Source: CAJAQL01 sp964442965 (GTDB lineage Bacteria > Patescibacteriota > Minisyncoccia > UBA6257 > 2-01-FULL-56-20). From it: DNA of 58,164 nt. Shown here piece after piece: positions 18,779-26,237 of this stretch. A model generated the notes under the pieces. That model searched no databases. It had not been told where the DNA came from and saw nothing but the letters and a program-made list of their open reading frames with translations. The stretch lies in contig CAYUBE010000003.1 in assembly GCA_964442965.1 (NCBI GenBank), positions 1 to 58,164 on the forward strand. Direction: 5' to 3'. Numbering within the stretch: position 1 is the first letter of the stretch; each line of letters starts with the position of its first letter. Made by a program: the position numbers and the translations under genes.

Positions 18779-18804
18779 AGTGAAACATTATCAAAAGAGA
18801 GATT

Positions 18805-18904
18805 AAAAAATCCTTAAAGGATTTTTACTCTCGGTTCGCTCAATGAAAATGAAAATAAATTTTCATTTTCATATTCGCTGCCGAGAGTAAACTTTTCTAA
18901 AAGA
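18805..18904 (-). ncRNA. Structured intergenic element, copy B (ahead of the lamin-tail operon)
   Basis: Same order of parts as 13593-13700: terminator-like AAATCC/GGATTT hairpin (18805-18826), outer stem ACTCTCGG/CCGAGAGT (18827-18834, 18881-18888), inner 13-bp hairpin (18843-18855 with 18860-18872), and TTTTCTAAAAGAAA (18893-18906). Outer and inner stems differ in sequence from copy A yet stay paired. Confidence 0.55.
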
Positions 18905-18980
18905 AAAAAATTTGATTTATTGCCGAGAATTTTTCCTTTACTTTTTTCATAATTTGTATGATGATATATCGATAAAGACC

Positions 18981-20813
18981 ATGCAAAACTTCGGCGAACA
19001 ATTCCTCCACCAGAAAGACCAGAAACTCCACACCTCGGGTCCGGTGGAGCATGAACAGGAACGACTGAAAAGAGAAAGAAAAGGGAAGCAGGAAGGAGAA
19101 GAGAAGGGAGAAAAAATCTCTTCCAAACCAGCCGACAAGATTACGGACTGGCTGAAAGTCATCGAACAGACGCATCTGGAACATCGGAATGATCCCGAGG
19201 TCATGGAACGGCTCAAAGAGCATTACCATAAAGAGTACGTCATCAAACCGGAAGACGTTCCTGAATCGACGTTTCTCTTGGAGCAACGAATCGCGCGGGA
19301 GATGGGTTATGGCACGATAGAGATTACGGATGAATTCAGGAAAGAAAAAACAAATCAAATCATCGCTGGCCAGGAACAGAGTCTCGACAAATGGCTGGAC
19401 TATCTGTCATCTCCTGACGCTGACTATCCCACCTGGGCAAAGTACTGGGCATTCAAATCCATGCTTGCCATGGGAAAGTTCGAGAAGAAGGAAGAAAACG
19501 GAAAGGAAGTAGGCCAGTTCAAGAAAAGAACCAAGGATACCGTGGCGTCATTCCCTCCCATGAATCCCCGTGCGCTTGCCATGACGATCAGCGCTATCGT
19601 TGCAAAAGCGGAAGAAAATACCAAGAAGAAAGAAGAACGAGGAACGATCAAGAATCTCAGCGTGAAATTGGGCGATCTTGAATTCAAAAACCTGCTCACC
19701 ACCGAGAACTTTTCCAAGATTTACGCCCAGTTCCTCATGGAGATGCCTGAATATTCCACGGAAGGTCTGAAGGAGACCAGGGGTAAATGGGTCAAATACG
19801 AACAGGATTCGACACCGGATGAACTCGTAAAATCCTTGGAAGGCTATCCCCTTGAATGGTGTACAGCAAACATTGATACGGCACGGACCCAGCTCCAAGG
19901 CGGAGACTTTTATGTCTATTATTCTCTGAACGATCAGGGAGAAGCCGTCATCCCGCGGCTTGCGATCAGGATGGAAGGAGACCGTATCGGCGAAGTACGC
20001 GGCATCGCCCACGACCAGAATCTTGATCCCTATATCAGCGATGTGGCTAGAGAAAAACTCGACACCTTTCCCGATGGCAAACAGTACGAGAAAAAAGTCG
20101 CCGACATGAAGCGTCTAACGGAGATCGAGGAAAAGACAAAGCAGAATACCTCCCTCAATAAAGATGATCTCCGTTTTCTCTATGAGATCGACGAAAAGAT
20201 TGATGGCTTCGGCTATGAAAGGGATCCGCGGATTCAAGAAATGATCGAAAAAAGAGACCTCAAATCTGATCTCTCCCTCGCAACCGGTTTTTCCAAGGAA
20301 GAGATCAGCATCACCAAAGATGAAGCTCTGCGAGGAGGAATCAAATACCATTATGGCGATCTCAATCTCCGTAGTCTCGCCTCTGCCGAAGGCCTCGTTT
20401 TGCCCGAAACTATCGGTGGATATCTTGATCTTGGCAGTCTCACCTCTGCCGAAGGCCTCATTCTACCCGAAACCATTGGCAGTAGTCTTGATCTCGAGGG
20501 TCTCACCTCTGCCGAAGGCCTCGTTTTGCCCGAAACTATCGGTGGATATCTTGATCTCAACAGTCTCACCTCTGCCGAAGGCCTCGTTTTACCCAAGACC
20601 ATTGGCGGTCGTCTTGATCTCCGTGGTCTCACTTCGGCCGAAGGTCTCACTTTACCCAAGACCATTGGCACCTATCTCAATCTCGGCAGTCTCACCTCTG
20701 CTGAAGGCCTCATTCTACCCGAAACCATTGGCAGTAGTCTTTATCTCAACAGTCTCACCTCTGCTGAAAAGGAGGTGTTAAGGAAAAAATATTCTCAACT
20801 GAGCATTAAGTAA
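18981..20813 (+). CDS. Large protein of unknown function with C-terminal 21-residue repeats
   Basis: About 610 residues from ATG 18981; the frame stays open 23 codons further upstream but only through AT-rich intergenic sequence. There is no signal peptide. The N-terminal ~150 residues are Lys/Glu-rich. A conserved-looking core (EWCTANIDTARTQLQGGDF, YVYYSLNDQGEAVIPRLAIR) lies near residues 290-340. The C-terminus has six and a third repeats of LTSAEGLxLPETIGxxLDLxx, a leucine-rich-like solenoid. I recall similar core-plus-repeat proteins in CPR genomes but know no function. It is transcribed divergently from the lamin-tail operon. Confidence 0.8.
   Translation: MQNFGEQFLHQKDQKLHTSGPVEHEQERLKRERKGKQEGEEKGEKISSKPADKITDWLKVIEQTHLEHRNDPEVMERLKEHYHKEYVIKPEDVPESTFLLEQRIAREMGYGTIEITDEFRKEKTNQIIAGQEQSLDKWLDYLSSPDADYPTWAKYWAFKSMLAMGKFEKKEENGKEVGQFKKRTKDTVASFPPMNPRALAMTISAIVAKAEENTKKKEERGTIKNLSVKLGDLEFKNLLTTENFSKIYAQFLMEMPEYSTEGLKETRGKWVKYEQDSTPDELVKSLEGYPLEWCTANIDTARTQLQGGDFYVYYSLNDQGEAVIPRLAIRMEGDRIGEVRGIAHDQNLDPYISDVAREKLDTFPDGKQYEKKVADMKRLTEIEEKTKQNTSLNKDDLRFLYEIDEKIDGFGYERDPRIQEMIEKRDLKSDLSLATGFSKEEISITKDEALRGGIKYHYGDLNLRSLASAEGLVLPETIGGYLDLGSLTSAEGLILPETIGSSLDLEGLTSAEGLVLPETIGGYLDLNSLTSAEGLVLPKTIGGRLDLRGLTSAEGLTLPKTIGTYLNLGSLTSAEGLILPETIGSSLYLNSLTSAEKEVLRKKYSQLSIK
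20376..20753 (+). repeat. Six 63-bp tandem repeats in coding sequence
   Basis: Units begin at 20376, 20439, 20502 and so on, each 63 bp (21 codons), with a partial seventh. The CTCACCTCTGCCGAAGGCCT core is almost identical between units, so copy number could change by slippage or recombination without losing frame. Confidence 0.9.
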
Positions 20814-20896
20814 ATTTTGCGTCTTTTCACGGAGAAGTTTCCCTGAAAAGCGCATCGAGATCGAATGCCGTCGAGGCACTGTGTTATAATCTTTAT

Positions 20897-21778
20897 ATGC
20901 AAATCCAAAAGAATAAGAATGTCCGGTGGATCGACGTTGCCGCACCGACGGAGGAAGACCTTGCTTCGCTCAAAAAAACATTCGGCCTGCATCCGCTGAT
21001 CGTGGAGGAATTGCGCGAACCGTCCTCGCGAGCCCGCGTCGAAGCAACCGAAGATTACATCTTCTTCATCTATTATTTCCCGCTCTACGACACAAAAGAC
21101 GAAGCATCGATACGAAGCGAGATCGACATTATCGTGAGCAAGAATGCGGTTGCGACCGTTCACTACGAGCCGCTCGGAAATGTGTTCGGGAGCTTTGCAA
21201 TGGACGACATCAAAACTTCGCTGGAACTGATGTCCCGCATCATCGAGCATCTTCTCGTCTTCGAAGAACGCCAGCTTCGGCATATCCGCGAAAAAGTGGA
21301 GCGGGTCGGCCGCGACGTTTTCAAAAACCAGGAGCGTGGCGTCCTGGAACGGATCATGTCGTTGAAGCGCGATATTTCGGAATACCGCCTTTCCGTGCGG
21401 CTCCAGGAACCGATCTTGAAATCTCTACTCCAGAAAGGCATCAAGTTTTGGGACAGCGATGCGGAGGTCTATTTGACCGAACTCATCGGCGAGCAGATGA
21501 AGGTGATCAACCAAATCCAGGATTATCGCGAAACCATTACCGACTTTGAGGAAACCAACAACCAGCTCATGAACCTCAAGATCAACGAGACCATCAAGCG
21601 GCTCACCGTGATCTCATTCATTGCCTTTCCGGCCATATTAATAGAAGAGCTCTTCACTATGAACCTCAAAAACGTGCCGCTCGAAGGCATACCCTATTCC
21701 TTCTGGATCGTATTTGCCATCATGGTCGTCCTGACCGGCGGCCTGTTCTTGTACTTCAAGAAAAAGGACTTGCTGTAA
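20897..21778 (+). CDS. corA: CorA-family magnesium/metal transporter
   Basis: 293 residues: a soluble N-terminal alpha/beta domain, long helices and two C-terminal membrane segments (LTVISFIAFPAILIEELF, FWIVFAIMVVLTGGLFLYF) ending in a basic tail. The hallmark GMN after the first membrane helix reads TMN (254-256). The family call is firm but the selectivity filter is altered. TATAAT (20885-20890), preceded by TG (extended -10), ends 6 nt before the ATG. Confidence 0.92.
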   Translation: MQIQKNKNVRWIDVAAPTEEDLASLKKTFGLHPLIVEELREPSSRARVEATEDYIFFIYYFPLYDTKDEASIRSEIDIIVSKNAVATVHYEPLGNVFGSFAMDDIKTSLELMSRIIEHLLVFEERQLRHIREKVERVGRDVFKNQERGVLERIMSLKRDISEYRLSVRLQEPILKSLLQKGIKFWDSDAEVYLTELIGEQMKVINQIQDYRETITDFEETNNQLMNLKINETIKRLTVISFIAFPAILIEELFTMNLKNVPLEGIPYSFWIVFAIMVVLTGGLFLYFKKKDLL

Positions 21779-21788
21779 AGAGAATTTT

Positions 21789-21819
21789 GATTCTTGAATC
21801 AAGATTCAAGAATCTTTTT
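21789..21819 (+). terminator. Intrinsic terminator after corA
   Basis: GATTCTTGAATC (21789-21800) pairs with GATTCAAGAATC (21803-21814), followed by TTTTT. It is made of the same GATTC words as the intergenic repeats. Confidence 0.8.
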
Positions 21820-21821
21820 CT

Positions 21822-22223
21822 CTACCGCCCACGGTTTTTTGCCGTGACCGCGATCTGCAACGCCGACGCAAACATCAGCCACAAAAGGTAAGGGATATTG
21901 ACGAAAACGACTGGCGCCCACAGCGGAAATATCACGACCATTGCCCAGATGAGCGTTCCGAGCGTACAGAGAACGTCGACGAGTGCCGCGATATTATTTC
22001 TGAGCCGAAATTCGATCGGCGTGAATGCAAAATTAAAAATAAGATTTAATACGAAAGGAAGCCCAACGACGAGGGGAAAATACCCCTTGGCAACGCAGTA
22101 AAATGTAAGTCCGAACGACCACGCAATAATAACGTAGAGAGCCGTCCAAACGGGCGCGAATATTTTTGCCGAAGGTGCCCATGACGGCTTTTTCAAATCT
22201 CGATACCATGTCGACTGGTTCAT
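21822..22223 (-). CDS. tspO: TspO/MBR family membrane protein
   Basis: 133 residues, five membrane segments, with the TspO motifs STWYRDLKKPSWAPSAKIFA and PVWTALYVIIAWS. Family members bind tetrapyrroles or similar hydrophobic ligands; the role here is unknown. The start is the ATG at 22223 because TATAAT (22231-22236, with an upstream TG) lies 7 nt before it. A TTG further upstream would place the promoter inside the gene. Confidence 0.9.
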   Translation of the reverse strand: MNQSTWYRDLKKPSWAPSAKIFAPVWTALYVIIAWSFGLTFYCVAKGYFPLVVGLPFVLNLIFNFAFTPIEFRLRNNIAALVDVLCTLGTLIWAMVVIFPLWAPVVFVNIPYLLWLMFASALQIAVTAKNRGR

Positions 22224-22286
22224 AACAACGATTATAGCATGCCACGGCAACGTTCACGGTGCATAAGTAAAAATTACAGGAAGCAG

Positions 22287-22315
22287 TTGCCCAAAACAAA
22301 ACCGAGCGCTATTAT
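22287..22315 (+). promoter_or_regulatory. Promoter of the prfA locus
   Basis: TTGCCC (22287-22292), 17-nt spacer, TATTAT (22310-22315). Transcription would begin just before the ATG of the degenerate prfA remnant at 22325. Confidence 0.7.
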
Positions 22316-22324
22316 GGTGAAGCC

Positions 22325-22456
22325 ATGACAACGGCGAATAAAATCATTTTGGAGATCCGCGGCGGAGCGGGCCGCCTTCATAATTCAATATTTCGGCGAG
22401 CCTCGCATCCAGATATAAAAACGAAAATTTTCAGTGAAATCAAATCTCATGGCTAA
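22325..22456 (+). pseudogene. N-terminal remnant of an older prfA
   Basis: A 43-codon frame starting MTTANKIILEIRGGAG, matching the start of the intact RF1 just downstream (MANKIILEIRAGAGG) at protein level but clearly diverged in DNA. After GGAG the similarity stops. The frame ends 6 nt inside the intact prfA and overlaps its ATG. It has the promoter, so it may still be translated as a short upstream peptide. Confidence 0.7.
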
Positions 22457-23180
22457 TAAGATTATTTTAGAGATCAGGGCGGGTGCGGGCGGCGACGAAG
22501 CCGCCATCTTTGCCGGCGATCTCGCGCGCATGTACCAGCGCTACGCCGCGAAGCGTGGATGGAATTTCACGATCCTCGACAAAAATGAAACGACGCTCCA
22601 AGGCTACAAATCGCTCGTTGCGGAAATAAAAGGCGAAGGCGCCTACGAAGCGCTGAAAAACGAATCCGGCGTCCATCGTGTTCAGCGCGTTCCTGCCACC
22701 GAGAAATCGGGGCGCGTGCACACTTCGACCGCTTCCGTCGCCGTGCTTCCGATCGTCGAAGCTCAGGCCGTCAATATCGCCCCAAGCGATCTCGAAGTCA
22801 CTTTCTCGCGCGCAGGCGGTCCCGGCGGACAGAACGTGAATAAAGTGGAAACAGCCGTACGAATCCTCCATAAACCGACCGGCATCATTGTCGCTTCGCG
22901 CGAGGAACGCTCGCAGTTCGCGAACCGTGAAAAAGCGATGGATGTTCTGCGGGCAAAACTTTACGAGATCGAACAACTGAAAGCGACCGGCAACGTCACC
23001 GACATGCGGCGCGAGCAGGTCGGCTCCGGCGACCGCTCAGAAAAAATCCGTACCTACAATTTCCCCGACGACCGCGTGACCGATCACAGATTAGGGAAAA
23101 AGTTCCATAACATAGACAAGATACTGGAAGGAAATCTCGATCCGATTGTTGACGCTTTTTCGGTCACGAAGTCTTCATAG
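22449..23180 (+). CDS. prfA: Peptide chain release factor 1 lacking domain 1
   Basis: 243 residues. The PAT codon-recognition motif (82-84, UAA/UAG) and catalytic GGQ (126-128) are present, followed by a normal domain 3-4 end (DHRLGKKFHNIDKILEGNLDP). The ~100-residue N-terminal helical domain that contacts RF3 is absent; the protein starts at the usual domain 2 strand. The ATG at 22449 is chosen because the protein similarity begins there; a GTG 15 nt upstream is possible. It is flanked on both sides by pieces of an older copy, so this copy appears to have replaced it in place. Confidence 0.92.
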   Translation: MANKIILEIRAGAGGDEAAIFAGDLARMYQRYAAKRGWNFTILDKNETTLQGYKSLVAEIKGEGAYEALKNESGVHRVQRVPATEKSGRVHTSTASVAVLPIVEAQAVNIAPSDLEVTFSRAGGPGGQNVNKVETAVRILHKPTGIIVASREERSQFANREKAMDVLRAKLYEIEQLKATGNVTDMRREQVGSGDRSEKIRTYNFPDDRVTDHRLGKKFHNIDKILEGNLDPIVDAFSVTKSS

Positions 23181-23193
23181 CTCACCTCTTGGG

Positions 23194-23446
23194 CGAGACG
23201 ACCATCGCACCGGAAAGAAATTGCACAATATTGAAAAGATCGGATCTCATTTCAAGAGCAGACACGCGAATATCGCGTGATATTTTTGAGCGAAAACTGA
23301 GAATTCTGACGAAGGTGTAGCTAGACTACTCCGAGGAAGAATTCTCTGTTTGTAGCCAAAAATAGCCACGAAAGTCGCATGTCTGCTCTTGAAATGAGGT
23401 CAGGGAAGGCAACATGGATCCGATTATAGAAGCATTCCAGAAATAA
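23194..23446 (+). pseudogene. C-terminal remnant of an older prfA, split by an insertion
   Basis: 23194-23242 translates RDDHRTGKKLHNIEKI, and 23405-23446 translates EGNMDPIIEAFQK followed by a stop. Joined, they match the end of RF1 (DHRLGKKFHNIDKI, EGNLDPIVDAF). The gap between them is a 159-bp palindromic element. Confidence 0.8.
23243..23401. mobile_element. MITE-like 159-bp hairpin element
   Basis: Termini 23243-23264 and 23380-23401 are inverted repeats matching at 21 of 22 positions (GATCTCATTTCAAGAGCAG). Pairing continues imperfectly inward, with a second perfect block GAGAATTCT/AGAATTCTC near the centre. There is no coding capacity. It interrupts the old prfA C-terminus between KI and EGN. 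No clear target duplication is visible. Confidence 0.7.
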
Positions 23447-23467
23447 TTTTTTCAAAAAACAGCCGCT

Positions 23468-23899
23468 TCATATAATGCCTAATTTCTTGAACCAGTATTC
23501 CCATGCCGGTTCGAGCTTGAGCGTTTTGATTTCATCCCTTGAATACCAGTCCGCCGATTTTGTTTCCCGGACACTGCGTTCCAGCTCACCGGAAATGGGA
23601 CATTGAAAGAGATACCAATAGTGCGAGGTGATTCCCCTGCTACACCAATTCCAATCTAGCTCCTCTTGATAGAGAAGGACCGGATTGCTTACCTCAAGGC
23701 CTACTTCTTCTTTGACTTCCCGTATTACCGCCCGTTCTTCATCCTCACCCTCGTCAATATGTCCACCGACACCGGCAAATCCGAGTGGGGGCACGGCACG
23801 GTCGATCAAAAGGTACTTGCCGTTTCGTTCAATGAGAGCACCGGCGGAAAAATGCATCGGTTTTCCATCTTTTGTTTTTTCTTCTTTTGGCTTGGCCAT
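23468..23899 (-). CDS. Nudix hydrolase
   Basis: 143 residues with a canonical Nudix box, GGHIDEGEDEERAVIREV followed by KEEVGL. It probably acts on a nucleoside di- or triphosphate derivative. Start 23899 (MAKPKEEK) is 4 nt after the preceding stop; an ATG at 23932 would overlap that gene by 29 nt. It sits with two deoxyribosyltransferase-like genes and another Nudix gene, a small nucleotide-metabolism group. Confidence 0.88.
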   Translation of the reverse strand: MAKPKEEKTKDGKPMHFSAGALIERNGKYLLIDRAVPPLGFAGVGGHIDEGEDEERAVIREVKEEVGLEVSNPVLLYQEELDWNWCSRGITSHYWYLFQCPISGELERSVRETKSADWYSRDEIKTLKLEPAWEYWFKKLGII

Positions 23900-23903
23900 T
23901 TTT

Positions 23904-24335
23904 TTAGATGGAGATATTCGTGAGATCGCCATTTAGACAAACGGGATCCATGGCTTTTATCTCGTCGATATACGACACCTCCAAAGGAATATCGTTCAAT
24001 AGAAATATTTTTTTGTTGTTGACGTACGCCTGCCCCATTTCCATGAGGACGTTCCCGCCAATGTAGTTTTTGATGCCGTTTTTCTCCAGGTTCACAATGA
24101 GAACCGCATCGCTTTCAAGAATGTGATGGTAGTGCTGGCGTATATAGTCATGCTCCCGCTTAAAGTCAGCGCTTTCGCCGGGAAGAGCACCTTCAATAAA
24201 AGCCTTCTTTCTTCCGTGCACATGATCCTCGTAATCCTGATGAATCCAGCCATCATATCCTAGCGCACAAAGCTGGTTCTTGCACTCAACCATCTGCCTT
24301 ACAAATTTGTTGCTTCCCAGTACATATATCTTCAT
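23904..24335 (-). CDS. Small Rossmann-like protein, nucleoside 2-deoxyribosyltransferase-like
   Basis: 143 residues starting MKIYVLGSNKF. The central SDAVLIVNLEKNGIKNYIGG and NVLMEMGQAYVNNKKIFLL resemble the substrate-contact region of nucleoside 2-deoxyribosyltransferase-like folds. Whether it transfers deoxyribose or hydrolyses nucleotides cannot be read from sequence. TATCAT lies 8 nt before the ATG. Confidence 0.7.
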   Translation of the reverse strand: MKIYVLGSNKFVRQMVECKNQLCALGYDGWIHQDYEDHVHGRKKAFIEGALPGESADFKREHDYIRQHYHHILESDAVLIVNLEKNGIKNYIGGNVLMEMGQAYVNNKKIFLLNDIPLEVSYIDEIKAMDPVCLNGDLTNISI

Positions 24336-24359
24336 GGTCTATATGATAAAATAAATCTT

Positions 24360-24932
24360 CTATTCCAAAGCTTCTAAATTTCTTAATAATTTTTTAATTA
24401 GAGATAGCAAAACATTGCTTTCTTGCTTGGTCAAATCCAGCGTTTCCAATCCAGCCAGTCCTTCCTTCAGTTCGGCGATCTTTTCCTTTGAAATGTCGGC
24501 TATGGGCAATACGCCAGAAGTTGCTTTTTTCAAAAGTTCCTGTGCCTCCTCCGAAATTTCACGAGAAAAAGTTTTGATCTCTTCTGCAATAATAACGGGT
24601 AGACCTTTTAGCCGGGCATATGCCATTTCCGTAGCGGCACTTTCTCCGACATATCCCTCGACATCGGCTACGTAGAGAAAATCCGCTTTCCGTATCTCCC
24701 GCATGAAATCCATTTCGAGTTTGTGTGGCGGTTTGTTCGGATCATCCGTGGCGAGAATAATAAACGATTCCTCCGGATTAACCGCTTCTTTGGTAGCCGG
24801 AGCAAGAACTTTGACATCCGCCTTTTTGAAAGCCTCCAAGGCTTGACCTATCTGTTCCATGTACTTCCTAAAGCTGCCGGATACCACCGTTTCCACATTT
24901 TCGACACCTGTCGGTTTTTCTCTGTAACTCAT
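24360..24932 (-). CDS. Nucleoside 2-deoxyribosyltransferase-like protein
   Basis: 190 residues. VVSGSFRKYMEQIGQALEA and DFLYVADVEGYVGESAATEM are the glycosidase/deoxyribosyltransferase-like signatures; the last ~60 residues are a helical extension not present in minimal family members. Start 24932 is chosen because TATAAT (24939-24944, preceded by TGC) is exactly 6 nt upstream; the frame stays open a further 23 codons. Confidence 0.7.
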   Translation of the reverse strand: MSYREKPTGVENVETVVSGSFRKYMEQIGQALEAFKKADVKVLAPATKEAVNPEESFIILATDDPNKPPHKLEMDFMREIRKADFLYVADVEGYVGESAATEMAYARLKGLPVIIAEEIKTFSREISEEAQELLKKATSGVLPIADISKEKIAELKEGLAGLETLDLTKQESNVLLSLIKKLLRNLEALE

Positions 24933-25045
24933 GTGTTGATTATAGCAGAAGCCGTTTATCCACCCCATAGAAGTGCCACCTGGCGCAGGAGAATCACCCA
25001 AGAAGCAACTCGAAGAAGAACTCGCACTTCAATAGGCCTAAATTC

Positions 25046-25507
25046 TTATTTGAGTAGTCTGGCGACTTCGGCGATTTCGCCGTCGATGCCGTTGATCAAG
25101 TCGTAAGTCTTCGCTTCTTCGGCGGTCACCCACGCAAAGTCGGTCATTTCATGGTTCAGCTTCACCTCGCCGCTTTTGTATTTCGCCCAGAACGAAAAAA
25201 CGACGACGGGATAGCCATCGGGACGGACAAAAACAAGATCGGTCACATAGCTCGGTCTTTCTATTTCGATACCTGCTTCTTCGCGGACCTCTTTTCGGAC
25301 GAGCCACTCCATCATGCCGTACCACTGCGGAAAATCGCCCGGGTACGGCATATCTTTATATTCCTTATAAACCAATTTACCGCCCGGCACCGTCCACTTG
25401 TTCGGGAACGCTTTCTCATTCGCCGCGCGTTTTACAATAAGAAACTTTCCGTCCTTTTCAATGATCGCGGTCGCCGTAACAAAATGTAATCGCGGATCAA
25501 GATTCAT
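25046..25507 (-). CDS. Nudix hydrolase with an insertion in the Nudix loop
   Basis: About 153 residues. The helix reads KEVREEAGIEI (Arg of the consensus replaced by Lys), and ~12-16 extra residues (KDMPYPGDFPQWYGMM) sit between GGK and the helix. The start at 25507 follows the ndk stop by one base; an ATG at 25516 overlapping ndk is an alternative. Probably co-transcribed with ndk. Confidence 0.82.
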   Translation of the reverse strand: MNLDPRLHFVTATAIIEKDGKFLIVKRAANEKAFPNKWTVPGGKLVYKEYKDMPYPGDFPQWYGMMEWLVRKEVREEAGIEIERPSYVTDLVFVRPDGYPVVVFSFWAKYKSGEVKLNHEMTDFAWVTAEEAKTYDLINGIDGEIAEVARLLK

Positions 25508-25508
25508 G

Positions 25509-26096
25509 TTACTCATCAACGCCGTAGCGCTTATAGTTCTGCAATTTCAACCCCTTGCCGAACCAATGTTCGATCTCGTGCTGTGCCTCTTCCGGCGTTT
25601 CAGATGCGTGGAGCAGGTTTGCGACAGCGCGCTTCTCACTATTAGCGAGAAGCGGAGAGTCAATAGAAAAATCACCGCGGATCGTCCCGACTTCAGCCTT
25701 GTATGGCAAGGTCGGTCCGGCAATCTTGCGAACCACATCCACCGCGTGGATCCCCTGCACCACCATCTTCACGAGTGGGGCCGAAACCATATAATCGAGC
25801 AACCACTGGCGCACCATTTTCCCGATCTCGAATTCATCATTAGTTCCCAGCTTGCTGACCGGGTCGACGCCATATTTCTCGTAGGTCGTCAGGGATTTCT
25901 GCCCTAAGCGGCGAACCCACGCTTCATCTTTCGGGTAATGTTCATCCATCTGCTTCTCGCTCGGCATAAACATCTCGAGCGCTACAATCTTCAGATCGCG
26001 CTGTTCAAACCGCTTAATGATTTCACCCGTCAACCCCTTTCTAACACCATCTGGTTTTACCATAACAAACGTCTGCTCTTCCTTTGGGTGTGCCAT
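25509..26096 (-). CDS. ndk: Nucleoside diphosphate kinase with internal insertion
   Basis: 195 residues against the usual ~150. MVKPDGVRKGLTGEIIKRFE and NLLHASETPEEAQHEIEHWF carry the family signature with phospho-acceptor His163. The additional ~40 residues lie between about 60 and 105 (WVRRLGQKSLTTYEKYG...). It balances NTP and dNTP pools using ATP. TATAAT is 17 nt before the ATG, so a short leader is possible; no Shine-Dalgarno is seen. Confidence 0.92.
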   Translation of the reverse strand: MAHPKEEQTFVMVKPDGVRKGLTGEIIKRFEQRDLKIVALEMFMPSEKQMDEHYPKDEAWVRRLGQKSLTTYEKYGVDPVSKLGTNDEFEIGKMVRQWLLDYMVSAPLVKMVVQGIHAVDVVRKIAGPTLPYKAEVGTIRGDFSIDSPLLANSEKRAVANLLHASETPEEAQHEIEHWFGKGLKLQNYKRYGVDE

Positions 26097-26176
26097 TTTT
26101 GATTTGTTAAAAAATTATAAATTGCGACTTGATTTTTATTTAGAATATCCGACGAGGCTATAAAAAGCAACTGCAC

Positions 26177-26210
26177 GATATCGGCTCATTCGGTAGAATG
26201 AGCCGATATC
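26177..26210. repeat. Perfect 15-bp hairpin with GGCTCATTCGGTAG core
   Basis: GATATCGGCTCATTC, loop GGTA, GAATGAGCCGATATC, located between aspS and ndk. Its core (GGCTCATTCGGTAG, A, ATGAGCC) recurs at 57923-57958 with one change, while the outer stem differs but stays paired. Confidence 0.85.
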
Positions 26211-26237
26211 CCTACGAGTGTCGTCATGCTGAAAGAT

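Noticed and set aside
20376..20753. Possible CRISPR array from regular repeats
   Set aside because: Units are directly adjacent coding repeats with no unique spacers. No CRISPR array or cas gene was seen in the window.
20320..20781. Repetitive frame with SPLPKASF units
   Set aside because: Out-of-frame reading of the 63-bp repeats of the real protein; any 63-bp repeat leaves alternate frames open.
22325..22456. Upstream peptide as a designed RF1 autoregulator
   Set aside because: It ends in TAA overlapping prfA, which is suggestive, but its RF1-like start and the matching downstream remnant make a leftover gene end the simpler explanation.
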